Shown here piece by piece: positions 31,263-39,950 of a DNA stretch of 64,000 nt; positions within the stretch are counted from its first letter, which is position 1; each line of letters starts with the position of its first letter. Source of the stretch: Mycolicibacterium sp. J2. GTDB taxonomy: Bacteria; Actinomycetota; Actinomycetes; Mycobacteriales; Mycobacteriaceae. Both the position numbers and the translations under genes were made by a program. The stretch is from positions 1 through 64,000 of the forward strand of contig NZ_JAPFPY010000006.1 of assembly GCF_026240945.1 (NCBI RefSeq), given 5' to 3'. The notes beneath the pieces are model-generated. The model had not been told where the DNA came from. It saw only the letters and a list, made by a program, of their open reading frames with translations, and searched no databases.

Positions 31263-32921
31263 ATGGCACCGCCGATTGTCATCGACCCCAAGGCGCTGGA
31301 CTCGGCTGGTCAGACCATGACCACGCAGGCCGGTGACCTGGCGAAGGCAGTTCACGCGCTCAGTGGCGCGCTGGCCGGTTCCGCCGGCATGAGTGGCAAC
31401 GATCCCGCCGGCATCGTCCACGGGCGCGCCTATGACACGTCGGCCAAGTCGCTGCTGGAAGCGATGATCGATCTGACCAACGGCATGGCGCGCACCGGTG
31501 ATGCGGTGCGAACCAGCGCGGTGAACTATTCGCTCGCCGAAGTCGCGTCCAACACGCACGGCAATGGTGGACCGCCACTGCCGGCGGTCACACCGACCCC
31601 ACCGGCCAGCGCCTCCCTGCCGCCGTCGGCGCAGGGCAACTTCGACAGCGCTCCCCCGGGTTGGGCGCTGGTCGAGCCGTTCCTCGGCATGATCTGGCCA
31701 AACGGCGACTCCGGGCGGCTACGCGCGGCGGCCGAGGCCTGGTCCACCGCCGGCTCGGCATTCCTGGCCACCGAGGCCGAGATGATCAGCGCATTCGGTG
31801 TCGTTGCGGGGCAGCATATTCCAGAAGGCGCGAAGATCGGCCAAGCCGTCAACGCCTCGAGCACCAACTCGACGACCCTGTTCAACCAATGTGTCACCGT
31901 GTCGTCGAATCTCACCGACTACGCCGCGAAGATCGACGCGGTGCACGCCGCGATCCTCGACCTACTGTCCCGGGTCGTCAATCCGCTCACCGGGATTCGC
32001 GAGGTGTGGGACCTGCTCACCGGCGACGACAACGACGAGATCAAGAAGATCGCCGACGACATCCGGGTTGTGATCGACAACTTCAAGGCGGAGGTGTCGG
32101 CGCTGGCCCAACTGCTGGCTCCCATCGTCGCCGCCGCCGAGGCCGTGATCTCGGCGATGGGCCAGTACCTCAAGTTGGAGTTGGAGCAGTTCGGCGACGC
32201 CGCCTACAACGTGCTCGCCGATGTGGTGAACGGCGCGGCGAGTTTCGGCAATGCGGCCCTGCACAATCCGCTCGATGCGGCAGCGATGGTCGGCGGCGCC
32301 GCGATGATGGGACTGGGCGCCGGGCTCGAGGTGCCCGGCACGCTGCTCGACGCCACCGGCGTCGGCGCCATTGGTGGTGTTCCCCTCAACCTCGCCGGTG
32401 CCGGACTGATGGTCGGCGGCGCCACCATCGCCGGTGGTGGCGCGCTGGACCTGTCCCAGCATGCCGCCGAGAACGGTGTGATCGTGATGCACGCTCACAT
32501 CGGGCGCCCTGGTGAGGGTGTCGATCGGGGCGACGGGCGAGACCCGTACGGGCACATCACCGGGCGGCAGGGCGGCGGGTATGCGCGGCAACGGGAGGCC
32601 GAGGGGATTGAGCAGTACAAAGATGACAACCCAGGGCGTTGGGTCTCGACCGAACAGCGCAAAGCCACCGTCGAAGGTGTGCCCAATGGCCGGTTTTACG
32701 ATGGTCTCGCCCGTAAGGGCGACGGTACCTACGAAGGTGTCGAAGTGAAATCCGGCGGTGCTAGTTTGACCCCTGAGCAACGGGCGTTCGATGCCGCAGT
32801 CAATGCAAACAAGACCAACGGCAACACAACTCCCGCCTATGTCACGATTACGAACGAAGCTGGAGTGGTGGAAACCGTAGAGGTCACTTCAACGCGAGTT
32901 GTGGAGGTTCCAGGCGAGTGA
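31263..32921 (+). CDS. CpnT-like type VII secreted toxin with a putative PD-(D/E)XK nuclease effector
   Basis: 552 residues. The N-terminal part (1-100) is the helical domain of CpnT-type proteins (AALDSAG-like start, GMSGNDPAG, NYSLAEV). A Pro-rich linker follows (101-125), then a long helical region (130-335) and a Gly/Ala-rich hydrophobic stretch (339-394). This matches the channel/export half of CpnT. The last 120 residues differ: no NAD-glycohydrolase (TNT) motif, but GRFYDGLARK followed by GVEVKSG. Asp480, Glu494 and Lys496 are in the order of a PD-(D/E)XK nuclease active site, then TPEQRAFD. This region is visibly more AT-rich than the rest. The stop overlaps the first immunity gene (GTGA). 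Export and fold are inferred; the nuclease call is moderate. Confidence 0.78.
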   Translation: MAPPIVIDPKALDSAGQTMTTQAGDLAKAVHALSGALAGSAGMSGNDPAGIVHGRAYDTSAKSLLEAMIDLTNGMARTGDAVRTSAVNYSLAEVASNTHGNGGPPLPAVTPTPPASASLPPSAQGNFDSAPPGWALVEPFLGMIWPNGDSGRLRAAAEAWSTAGSAFLATEAEMISAFGVVAGQHIPEGAKIGQAVNASSTNSTTLFNQCVTVSSNLTDYAAKIDAVHAAILDLLSRVVNPLTGIREVWDLLTGDDNDEIKKIADDIRVVIDNFKAEVSALAQLLAPIVAAAEAVISAMGQYLKLELEQFGDAAYNVLADVVNGAASFGNAALHNPLDAAAMVGGAAMMGLGAGLEVPGTLLDATGVGAIGGVPLNLAGAGLMVGGATIAGGGALDLSQHAAENGVIVMHAHIGRPGEGVDRGDGRDPYGHITGRQGGGYARQREAEGIEQYKDDNPGRWVSTEQRKATVEGVPNGRFYDGLARKGDGTYEGVEVKSGGASLTPEQRAFDAAVNANKTNGNTTPAYVTITNEAGVVETVEVTSTRVVEVPGE

Positions 32922-33517
32922 GCAAGCAAGAAAGTGCGTTCGTCTTGGCGTCGAATAAGGCCAAGATGCGGATGAGCGACTTTCCCGAGGAGATTCCCGG
33001 GCAACTCGCTGCGGGAATCAATCGGCTCGGCTCCCGTGGTTACACCCTGTATTCGATCTATCCGGTCGGCCCGGAAGTTCCCTACGACGAGTTTCCGCAC
33101 CCCACCGAGTGGATCCAAACCACCGGCATCGCCCCCGACCGGCTCACCGTCGAAATCAAACAACGCGACAACACCGGAGTTCATCGCCTCTACACCATCG
33201 GCCACCCCGAAGCCGCCGCAGAGACCGCCGAAACCGAAACCATCCACAACGGCGACAACGAATATCACGTCCGCCCCGCCGAAGTCCTGACCGCCACCGA
33301 AGCCATCGACCTCTTCCAGCACTACTACGACACCCACACCATCCCCACCGGCTGGCACCTGCGCGAACAACCCGAATTCTCCGACACCACAGTCGAAGAA
33401 CACCTCACAAGCCAAGCGGCAACAGGTCCTGACACGACGGCGCGTGGCCGAGCACCGATCGCAGACAAGGGCTCCAAGGCGCAGAAGGCTCGGCAGAAAC
33501 CGCGAACGAGCGAGTGA
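32918..33517 (+). CDS. Putative immunity protein, paralogue 1
   Basis: 199 residues, GTG start overlapping the toxin stop by four bases. It is placed directly after a secreted toxin and lacks a signal peptide, so it should act in the cytoplasm against the toxin effector. The N-terminal half (about 1-63) opens MSKQESAFVLASNKAKMRM, is shared in pattern with the next two genes, but has diverged. From EWIQTTG on it is nearly identical to them. The C-terminal helix region (TATEAIDLFQHYYD, then TGW) recalls Imm1-type immunity proteins, a weak resemblance. An extra basic tail of about 35 residues is unique to this copy. Confidence 0.72.
   Translation: MSKQESAFVLASNKAKMRMSDFPEEIPGQLAAGINRLGSRGYTLYSIYPVGPEVPYDEFPHPTEWIQTTGIAPDRLTVEIKQRDNTGVHRLYTIGHPEAAAETAETETIHNGDNEYHVRPAEVLTATEAIDLFQHYYDTHTIPTGWHLREQPEFSDTTVEEHLTSQAATGPDTTARGRAPIADKGSKAQKARQKPRTSE
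33107..33405 (+). repeat. Near-identical immunity-gene core, copy 1 (direct repeat)
   Basis: Begins GAGTGGATCCAAACCACCGG and runs to GAAGAACACCT. By eye, the first 278 bases (33107-33384) differ from copy 2 at 6 positions and from copy 3 at 8, without gaps. Confidence 0.93.
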
Positions 33518-34047
33518 GACTCGAAAGACCAACACATGTGTTGAAGTCGAACCGAGCCTCGATGTGGATGAGCGAGTTCACTGAGGAGATACCAGGCCAG
33601 ATCACCGCCGGTATCACTCGCCTGGGCGACGGCGAGTACACCTCTTACTCGATCTATCCCCTTCCCCCTGACGTCGGAATCTATGACGACGTTCACCCCA
33701 CTGAGTGGATCCAAACCACCGGCGTCGCCCCCGACCGGCTCACCGTCGAAATCAAACAACGCGACAACACCGGAGTGCATCGCCTCTACACCATCGGCCA
33801 CCCCGAAGCCGCCGCAGAGACCGCCGAAACCGAAACCATCCACAACGGCGACAACCAGTATCACGTCCGCCCCGCTGAAGTCCTCACCGCCACCGAAGCC
33901 ATCGACCTCTTCCAGCACTACTACGACACCCACACCATCCCCACCGGCTGGCACCTGCGCGAACAACCCGAATTCTCCGACACCACAGTCGAAGAACACC
34001 TGAAAAGACAAGCGGGAAAATCCACGAGGCCACCCACGGGACCATGA
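33514..34047 (+). CDS. Putative immunity protein, paralogue 2
   Basis: 177 residues, GTG start overlapping the previous stop by four bases. The N-terminal segment MRLERPTHVLKSNRAS is closer to paralogue 3 than to paralogue 1. The core from EWIQTTG to REQPEFSDTTVEEHL is the same as in paralogue 1 but for a few residues. The short C-terminal tail is KRQAGKSTRPPTGP. No known domain can be named with confidence. Translational coupling to its neighbours implies that all three are made together with the toxin. Confidence 0.7.
   Translation: MRLERPTHVLKSNRASMWMSEFTEEIPGQITAGITRLGDGEYTSYSIYPLPPDVGIYDDVHPTEWIQTTGVAPDRLTVEIKQRDNTGVHRLYTIGHPEAAAETAETETIHNGDNQYHVRPAEVLTATEAIDLFQHYYDTHTIPTGWHLREQPEFSDTTVEEHLKRQAGKSTRPPTGP
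33703..34001 (+). repeat. Near-identical immunity-gene core, copy 2
   Basis: Same boundaries and length (299 bases) as copy 1. The 278-base core differs from copy 3 at 4 positions by eye. Confidence 0.93.
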
Positions 34048-34535
34048 GACGAGAGCGGCCCACTCATATCCAGAAAACCAATCGCGGTTCCGGATGGATG
34101 AGTGAATTCACCGAGGAAATCCCCGGACAGATTGCGGCGATCATCAATCGCTTGGGCGACAGCAAGTACACGTCGACCTCCATCTATCCGCTCCCACCGG
34201 ACGCGGCCTATGACGACGACGTTCACCCCAGCGAGTGGATCCAAACCACCGGCATCGCGCCCGACCAGCTCACCGTCGAAATCAAACAACGCGACAACAC
34301 CGGAGTGCATCGCCTCTACACCATCGGCCACCCCGAAGCCGCCACAGAGACCGCCGAAACCGAAACCATCCACAACGGCGACAACCAGTATCACGTCCGC
34401 CCCGCTGAAGTCCTCACCGCCACCGAAGCCATCGACCTCTTCCAGCACTACTACGACACCCACACCATCCCCACCGGCTGGCACCTGCGCGAACAACCCG
34501 AATTCTCCGATAAGGATGCCGACGAATCCGGCTGA
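34044..34535 (+). CDS. Putative immunity protein, paralogue 3
   Basis: 163 residues, ATG start overlapping the previous stop (ATGA). It opens MRRERPTHIQKTNRGS and shares EEIPGQIAAIINRLGD with the other copies in altered form; the conserved core follows and the protein ends soon after PEFSDKDADESG. It is the last gene of the six-gene operon. Differences between the copies are concentrated in the first 63 residues and the tail, which suggests that these parts recognise different toxin variants. Confidence 0.7.
   Translation: MRRERPTHIQKTNRGSGWMSEFTEEIPGQIAAIINRLGDSKYTSTSIYPLPPDAAYDDDVHPSEWIQTTGIAPDQLTVEIKQRDNTGVHRLYTIGHPEAATETAETETIHNGDNQYHVRPAEVLTATEAIDLFQHYYDTHTIPTGWHLREQPEFSDKDADESG
34233..34510 (+). 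repeat. Near-identical immunity-gene core, copy 3
   Basis: The 278-base core, ending at ATTCTCCGA; the last 21 bases of the longer repeat are lost. The copies start 596 and 530 bp apart. Confidence 0.93.
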
Positions 34536-34546
34536 GCGACAGTGGG

Positions 34547-35008
34547 TTAGCGTCCGTAAGCCGCAGGGTCGACATTGAGGTGGGCGGACACGTCGCCCAC
34601 CATCTCGACATCGACCAGACGCTGTGTGAAATACCAGCCGTCGGCGGCACGGGCGAAGGTGTCGGCATAGCGGCCCACCACGATCGGCTGCAGTGGCACC
34701 GTCTCGGTGTGCTGGACCACCACGAAGGTGGACCGCGCCGTCGCCGCATCACCGTCGACATCGATGATCGGGTTCAGCACCAGATGGCGAGTGCGTGGGC
34801 GGTTGCCATGCTCAGGGTAGCGTCGCGTGGTCATCGCGAACAGACCGGCGATGTTCTCGGCCCCCGACACGGAACCGGAAGCCGGTCCACCGAACGAGGC
34901 GCGTCCCAGCAGTATCCCGACGCCGTCGAAGTCGCCCGCATCGATCAGTTCAGCGTAGGTGTAGAGCAACTCGGCGATGGCCGTTTTGTCTCGCGGATCA
35001 TCCGGCAT
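34547..35008 (-). CDS. SnoaL/NTF2-like protein
   Basis: 153 residues. Reads as a SnoaL_4-type cone fold: TAIAELLYTYAELIDAGDFD at the N-terminus, a central strand NPIIDVDGDAATARSTFVVV, and a closing WYFTQRLVDVEMVGD. The family includes polyketide cyclases and ring-hydroxylation-associated proteins, and many members have no known activity. A Tyr/Asp pocket is possible but catalysis cannot be assigned. It is convergent with the last immunity gene and divergent from the DUF222-HNH gene. It lies inside the segment inserted between groES and tsaD. Confidence 0.82.
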   Translation of the reverse strand: MPDDPRDKTAIAELLYTYAELIDAGDFDGVGILLGRASFGGPASGSVSGAENIAGLFAMTTRRYPEHGNRPRTRHLVLNPIIDVDGDAATARSTFVVVQHTETVPLQPIVVGRYADTFARAADGWYFTQRLVDVEMVGDVSAHLNVDPAAYGR

Positions 35009-35077
35009 CGGGTCACCCTAACGCACTGGCCGGCGCAGCGGTCCGTACTTGTCAGACCCTGGTGCGACAATGGGAAT

Positions 35078-36283
35078 ATGTCCACCGCCGCAGCGTCTTT
35101 GGAACCCAAAGAGCGGCTGGAAGGGCTCTTCGACGAGGTCGGCGAACTCATGGGCCAGCGCAACTCCATCGACAGCCGGCTCGTCGAGATCGTTGCTGAG
35201 ATCGACCGCGACGAACTGGCCGGCATCACCGGCGCCCGCTCCCTCAACGCACTGGTCGCCTGGAAAACCGGCATGTCCGAACGCAACGCCGAAATCATGG
35301 TCGCCGTCGCACACCGCCTCGACGACTTCCCCCGCTGCGCACAAGGCATGCGAGAAGGCACGCTCTCGCTGGATCAGGTCGGGGTCATCGCCGAACGCGC
35401 CGCCGACGGCTCCGACGCCCACTACGCCGAACTCGCCCTCTCAGCCACCGTCAGCCAACTACGCACCGCCATCAACTTCGTCCCCCGCTCCCAACCCAAA
35501 GGCAAAACCGAACCGACACCCCAGATCACCAAAACCGAACACGGCGAGCACACCACCTACCGCATCACCCTGCCCCGGCTGGAAGCCGCCACCCTCGACG
35601 CCGCACTCACGTCCCGCCACGACACCCTGGTCGCCGACCACCCCGGCGATCAGACACCGTTTCCCACCCAAGTCGATGCATTCATGAGTCTTGTCCAGGC
35701 CGGCTGGGACACCGACACCGCCGCCCGCCCCCACGGTCAACACAGCACCGTCATCGTGCACATCGACGTCGACCAACCCGCCGCCCTGCACCTCGGGCCG
35801 ATCCTGTCCGACGCAGAGCGCCGCGAACTGTTGTGCGACACCACCTGCGAAGTGTGGTTCCAGCGCGACGGCCGCCCGATCGGCGCCGGACGCAGCACCC
35901 GCACCATCAGCCGCCGACTCCGCCGCGCCCTGGAACACCGCGACCGCCACTGCGTCATCCCCGGCTGCGCATCCACCCGAGGATTGCATGCCCACCACCT
36001 CATCCACTGGGAAGACGGCGGCCCCACCGACCTGAACAACCTGGTCCTGCTTTGCCCCCACCACCACCGCCAGCATCACCGCGGCGAGATCACCATCACC
36101 GGCCCCGCCGATCACCTCGTCGTCACCGACGCCGACGGCGACCCTCTGCACGGCGGGTCAGTCGCCCACTCTCCCACCACGCCGCCACCGACCGTCGGCC
36201 CCTACAAAGGACCAACCGGCGAACGCGCCCAATGGTGGTGGTACAACCCATTCCAACCGCAACCACCACCGCCGCCGGATTAG
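35078..36283 (+). CDS. DUF222 domain HNH endonuclease (13E12 repeat family)
   Basis: 401 residues from ATG 35078; the frame is open much further upstream but crosses the SnoaL gene. The N-terminal DUF222 helical domain (about 10-270) is followed by an HNH nuclease: [21 protein letters not shown] and [15 protein letters not shown], with the zinc-binding Cys pairs and catalytic His. This is the REP13E12-type family, present in many copies in mycobacteria and used as an attachment site by prophages such as phiRv1. The end overlaps the convergent tsaD by four bases. A Pro/Trp-rich tail closes the protein. It may mark the right end of an inserted block. Confidence 0.9.
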   Translation: MSTAAASLEPKERLEGLFDEVGELMGQRNSIDSRLVEIVAEIDRDELAGITGARSLNALVAWKTGMSERNAEIMVAVAHRLDDFPRCAQGMREGTLSLDQVGVIAERAADGSDAHYAELALSATVSQLRTAINFVPRSQPKGKTEPTPQITKTEHGEHTTYRITLPRLEAATLDAALTSRHDTLVADHPGDQTPFPTQVDAFMSLVQAGWDTDTAARPHGQHSTVIVHIDVDQPAALHLGPILSDAERRELLCDTTCEVWFQRDGRPIGAGRSTRTISRRLRRALEHRDRHCVIPGCASTRGLHAHHLIHWEDGGPTDLNNLVLLCPHHHRQHHRGEITITGPADHLVVTDADGDPLHGGSVAHSPTTPPPTVGPYKGPTGERAQWWWYNPFQPQPPPPPD

Positions 36284-37299
36284 GCCACCTGCCCCTTGAC
36301 CACCGGCAGGCCCGGATCGCTGGCCACCGCCAGCGAGGACGGCGGCGCTCCGGCATCGATCAGATGCGCGGCGAACGACGCGATCATGGCACCGTTGTCG
36401 GTGCACAGCCGTGGCCGCGGCACGCGAAGCGTCAAACCAGCTGCTGCACAACGCTCTTCGGCGAGCTCCCGCACCCGCGAGTTGGCGGCCACCCCGCCGG
36501 CGATCAGCAGCGTCGACACCCCGAGATCGGTCGCCGCTCGCACCGCCTTCGCGGTCAGCACATCGGCCACCGACTCCTGAAATCCCGCCGCCACATCGGC
36601 AGCCGAAAAATCGGCGTTGCGCTCCAAATAGCGAGCCACCGCGGTCTTCAGGCCGGAGAAGCTGAAGGCGTAGGGATCGTCGCGCGGTCCGGTCATCCCA
36701 CGCGGGAACACGATCGCGGTCGGATCGCCGGTGCGGGCCAACTCGTCCAGCGGCCGTCCGCCCGGGTACCCCAGGCCCAGCAGCCGGGCCACCTTGTCGT
36801 ACGCCTCCCCCGCCGCGTCGTCGACGGTGCTGCCCAGTTCCACGATGGGCTCCCCCAGCGAGCGCACGTGCAGCAACTCGGTGTGCCCGCCAGACACGAG
36901 CAGCCCCACGCATTCCGGGAGCGGGCCATGGTCGAACACGTCGGCGGCCAAGTGCCCGCCCAGATGGTTCACCGCATAGAAGGGCACGTCCCAGGCCGCG
37001 GCGTAAGCCTTGGCCGCGGCGACGCCGACCAGCAACGCACCCGCCAGACCGGGGCCGATGGTGGCGGCGACCACGTCGGGCCTGCTCACCCCGGCCGCGG
37101 CCAGTGCCCGGCGCATGGTCGGGCCGAGCGATTCCAGATGGGCGCGGGAGGCGATCTCGGGCACGACGCCGCCGAAGCGGGCATGCTCGTCGACACTGGA
37201 GGCGACCTCGTCGGCCAGCAGGGTGACCGTGCCATCCGCCAGCCGTGCAATACCGACTCCCGTTTCGTCACAGGAGCTTTCGATGGCCAAGACGATCAT
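36280..37299 (-). CDS. tsaD: tRNA t6A threonylcarbamoyltransferase TsaD
   Basis: 339 residues. Transfers the threonylcarbamoyl group to A37 of ANN-decoding tRNAs, with TsaB and TsaE encoded just upstream. It is an ASKHA-fold protein starting [16 protein letters not shown]. The metal ligands His112 and His116 are in NHLGGH, and the nucleotide loops are [10 protein letters not shown] and [13 protein letters not shown]. The start overlaps the stop of rimI by four bases; the 3' end overlaps a convergent HNH gene by four bases. Equivalent to Rv3419c (formerly gcp). Confidence 0.97.
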   Translation of the reverse strand: MIVLAIESSCDETGVGIARLADGTVTLLADEVASSVDEHARFGGVVPEIASRAHLESLGPTMRRALAAAGVSRPDVVAATIGPGLAGALLVGVAAAKAYAAAWDVPFYAVNHLGGHLAADVFDHGPLPECVGLLVSGGHTELLHVRSLGEPIVELGSTVDDAAGEAYDKVARLLGLGYPGGRPLDELARTGDPTAIVFPRGMTGPRDDPYAFSFSGLKTAVARYLERNADFSAADVAAGFQESVADVLTAKAVRAATDLGVSTLLIAGGVAANSRVRELAEERCAAAGLTLRVPRPRLCTDNGAMIASFAAHLIDAGAPPSSLAVASDPGLPVVKGQVA

Positions 37300-37745
37300 C
37301 TGGGATCTCGCTTCATCGTGTAGGCGTCGGCGCCGCTGACCTTGTAGTACCGCTTACGCAGTCCGACGGTGACGAAACCGACGCTCTCGTAGAGGTTGAT
37401 CGCCGCGTCGTTGTCGGTGCGCACTTCCAGGAACACCACACCGCGGTCGGCGAAGTCCAACAGATCGGCCAACAGCATCCTGCCGATCCCGTTGCCCTGG
37501 TAATCCGGGTCGACGCCGATGGTGTGGACCTCGTACTCGAACGGCGGGATCCGGCCCAGCCGGGCGATACCGGCGTAGCCCACCAAACGGCCACCGTCGC
37601 GCGCGGCCACGTAGTGGTTGTGTTTGACCTCCAGGGCCTGCAGGAACGCCGACGGCGGCCATGGATCGTCACCGGCGAACAACTGGGCCTCGAGTTCTGC
37701 GCACCGATCCGCATCCAGTGGGGTCAGCGCGTCGATCACGGTCAC
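37296..37745 (-). CDS. rimI: Ribosomal-protein S18 alanine N-acetyltransferase RimI
   Basis: 149 residues from the GTG at 37743-37745, which overlaps the tsaB stop as GTGA; a longer frame to 37826 lies inside tsaB. GNAT fold with the acetyl-CoA pyrophosphate loop in [12 protein letters not shown] (Q/RxxGxG/A motif) and the later NLYESVGF segment. RimI acetylates the N-terminal Ala of S18 in E. coli; mycobacterial RimI has broader specificity. It stands between tsaB and tsaD in a tightly overlapping operon, the common bacterial order. Confidence 0.95.
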   Translation of the reverse strand: MTVIDALTPLDADRCAELEAQLFAGDDPWPPSAFLQALEVKHNHYVAARDGGRLVGYAGIARLGRIPPFEYEVHTIGVDPDYQGNGIGRMLLADLLDFADRGVVFLEVRTDNDAAINLYESVGFVTVGLRKRYYKVSGADAYTMKRDPR

Positions 37746-38374
37746 GCCAAGCCCCGTTCGGCCAGTGACTTGGCGTCCGGACGGCGCAGGTACAACGGCA
37801 CCAACGGCTCGGGTTCGGCGGTCCAATCGGCAACCACCGCAGCCAGTTCGGCGGACGACGGGTATTCCGGACCGATCACCGGCAAGCCGAAAGCGGCGGC
37901 GTGCGCAGGCGAACCGGCCACCGCGTCCAGTCCGTCGACGGGCACGTCGGCGGCGGCTTGAACCTCGGGGCCCACGACGCGCACCCCGTCGCGGTAGCGC
38001 GCCCAGTAGACCTCACGGCGCCGGGCGTCGGTGACCACCAGAACCTCGCCGCGGGTCGACCGGCCGATGGCATCCAGGCTGCACACCCCGAAAACCGGGA
38101 TGTCCAGCGCATGCCCGTAGGCCGCCGCCGTGGCCATCCCCACCCGCAGACCGGTGAACGGGCCCGGCCCGCAGCCGACCACCACGGCATCCAGGTCAGC
38201 CATCGATCTGCCGCTGGCGGCAACGGCGGCAAGGACATTCGGGGTCAGGCATTCGGCGTGGGCACGGGCGTCGACGGTGATCCGCTCGGCCAACGTCGTC
38301 ACCTCGTCGCCGACGAGGACGACGCCGGCCGTCACGGCGGGGGTGGCGGTGTCGATGGCCAGTACCAGAGTCAT
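37742..38374 (-). CDS. tsaB: tRNA t6A biosynthesis protein TsaB
   Basis: 210 residues from the ATG at 38372-38374, which overlaps the tsaE stop (ATGA); an ATG at 38386 is less likely. ASKHA-fold pseudo-enzyme partner of TsaD: MTLVLAIDTATPAVTAG, then VVVGCGPGPFTGLRVGMATA. It scaffolds the TsaB-TsaD-TsaE complex for the universal t6A modification. The C-terminal LYLRRPDAKS segment is a usual mark of TsaB. Equivalent to Rv3421c. Confidence 0.95.
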   Translation of the reverse strand: MTLVLAIDTATPAVTAGVVLVGDEVTTLAERITVDARAHAECLTPNVLAAVAASGRSMADLDAVVVGCGPGPFTGLRVGMATAAAYGHALDIPVFGVCSLDAIGRSTRGEVLVVTDARRREVYWARYRDGVRVVGPEVQAAADVPVDGLDAVAGSPAHAAAFGLPVIGPEYPSSAELAAVVADWTAEPEPLVPLYLRRPDAKSLAERGLA

Positions 38375-38835
38375 AACCTGCTCCATTGCCAGGTCGCGGT
38401 GCGCGCGTCGGTGTCGGTGTCACGGTCCAGTCGGACATCCAGATGGTTGTCGGACAACCGCTCGGCCAGCCCTTCACCCCATTCGACCACCACCACCGCA
38501 TCCTCCAGGTCGGTGTCCAGATCCAGTGAATCCAGCTCCCCGAGAATGTCATCGGTCTGATCCAGCAACCGGTAGATGTCGACGTGGATCAGCGCGGGCG
38601 CACCGGCCCGGCGGGCCGGATGCACCCGGGCCAACACGTACGTGGGTGAAGTGACCGGCCCGTCGACGTCCATGGCCCGGGCTATTCCCTTGGCCAGCAC
38701 GGTCTTTCCGGCACCCAGCGGTCCGGACAACACCACCACGTCGCCCGCGCGCAACTGCGCCCCCAGCCGCACCCCCAGCGCCATGGTGTCGGCTTCGGTG
38801 GCCAGCACCGCGGTGCCGTCTTCGCGCTCAGCCAT
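38371..38835 (-). CDS. tsaE: tRNA t6A biosynthesis ATPase TsaE
   Basis: 154 residues. P-loop ATPase with Walker A LSGPLGAGKTVLAKG and the Asp/Glu region VVVEWGEGLAERL. It regulates or resets the TsaB-TsaD complex. It overlaps the upstream hydrolase by eight bases and tsaB by three, so the whole block alr, hydrolase, tsaE, tsaB, rimI, tsaD looks like one operon. Equivalent to Rv3422c. Confidence 0.96.
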   Translation of the reverse strand: MAEREDGTAVLATEADTMALGVRLGAQLRAGDVVVLSGPLGAGKTVLAKGIARAMDVDGPVTSPTYVLARVHPARRAGAPALIHVDIYRLLDQTDDILGELDSLDLDTDLEDAVVVVEWGEGLAERLSDNHLDVRLDRDTDTDARTATWQWSRL

Positions 38836-39946
38836 GCCGGGCTCGGTCCTTCAGCCGCCGGGTCAGGGCGACAAGCCGCGACGGCGTGGCCCGCTCCACC
38901 AGGCGCACCAGCGCATCGTCGATCACCTCGGGTTGCTCCAGCTGCACCAGGTGACCGGCTCCCTCGACGATCACCAGCTCCGATTTCGGCAGTGCCACCG
39001 CCATCTCCTGCGAGTACTCCATCGGGGTAAGCAGATCATGGTCGCCACACGCGATCAGCGTCGGGATCTTGGCCAGCGTCGTCAATCCCTCCCGCTCATC
39101 GTGCACCTCCAGCGCGTGCAGGAAACCGACCATGGTCGTCATCGGGGTCTCGTGCATCATCCGCTGGGAGAACGCCACGACACTGCGGCTGACCTTTTCG
39201 TCCCCATAGGACGCGGCACGCAGCACCGGACCGAGCACCGAACGCGCGGCACCGCGTCCACGGTTGACCAACCCGGGGGCGTACCGGACGGCGAAGCGGG
39301 CCGCTTCCAGGGCCGGATTCTTCAGGATCTCCCCCAGCGGTGAGCGCGAAACCCCTTCGGCGGCAGAAGCTATCAGTGCCGCACCGACGATCCGGCCGCC
39401 GTACTGCTTCGGGAACTGGCGGGCGTGCGACAGCACCGTCATGCCGCCCATGGAGTGCCCCACCAGCACGACGGGCCCGCGGGGCGCCATCACCGCCAGC
39501 ACCGACTCCAGATCCTGCCCGAGCTGCGGAACGGTGAACGTGTCAGGCGGGGCATCCCCGGACAGCCCGTGGCCGCGCTGGTCGTAGAACACCATGCGCA
39601 CCTGATCGCCCCACTGCTGCGCCAGCCGCGCCCGCTGGAAGTGGAACGCGCCCATGCGCAGACAGAATCCGTGGGCGAACACCACCGTCAGCCGCGCGTC
39701 GGGTGGGCCCACCTCACGCACCGCCAGCGGTATACCGTCCGGCGTGGTGACCACGGCGCTGCGGTCGGCGTGCAGGAGTTCGAAATTCTCGTCCACATAG
39801 GGGTCGTGCGTGCGTGGTCGCCTGCCGACCGACCGCGCCACCGATACCCCGGCCACCGAGCCGACCGCCGCCAGTCCGGCGAGGCCGGCCAGCCAGGGCA
39901 CCTTGCCCCGGTCCGGGTGCGACGGCCGAACGTCGTCGTCGGTCAC
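38828..39946 (-). CDS. Alpha/beta hydrolase with N-terminal membrane anchor
   Basis: 372 residues from the GTG at 39944-39946, four bases after the alr stop; a frame to 39985 overlaps alr. A short basic start is followed by a hydrophobic helix (VPWLAGLAGLAAVGSVAGVS), then the hydrolase core. It has the oxyanion HGFCLRMGAF, nucleophile GHSMGGMTV, Asp in ACGDHDLLTP and His in EGAGHLVQLEQ. The family covers lipases and esterases; the substrate is unknown. A hydrolase at this place between alr and tsaE is common in fast-growing mycobacteria as I remember it. Confidence 0.88.
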   Translation of the reverse strand: MTDDDVRPSHPDRGKVPWLAGLAGLAAVGSVAGVSVARSVGRRPRTHDPYVDENFELLHADRSAVVTTPDGIPLAVREVGPPDARLTVVFAHGFCLRMGAFHFQRARLAQQWGDQVRMVFYDQRGHGLSGDAPPDTFTVPQLGQDLESVLAVMAPRGPVVLVGHSMGGMTVLSHARQFPKQYGGRIVGAALIASAAEGVSRSPLGEILKNPALEAARFAVRYAPGLVNRGRGAARSVLGPVLRAASYGDEKVSRSVVAFSQRMMHETPMTTMVGFLHALEVHDEREGLTTLAKIPTLIACGDHDLLTPMEYSQEMAVALPKSELVIVEGAGHLVQLEQPEVIDDALVRLVERATPSRLVALTRRLKDRARHG

Positions 39947-39950
39947 CGGA

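Noticed and set aside
32918..34535. The three similar genes as one gene broken by frameshifts
   Set aside because: Each copy is complete, starts with GTG or ATG in a four-base overlap and ends in its own stop; the repeats are full paralogues.
34580..35077. N-terminal extension of the DUF222-HNH frame
   Set aside because: The extension runs antisense through the SnoaL-like gene; an ATG at 35078 begins the recognisable DUF222 sequence.
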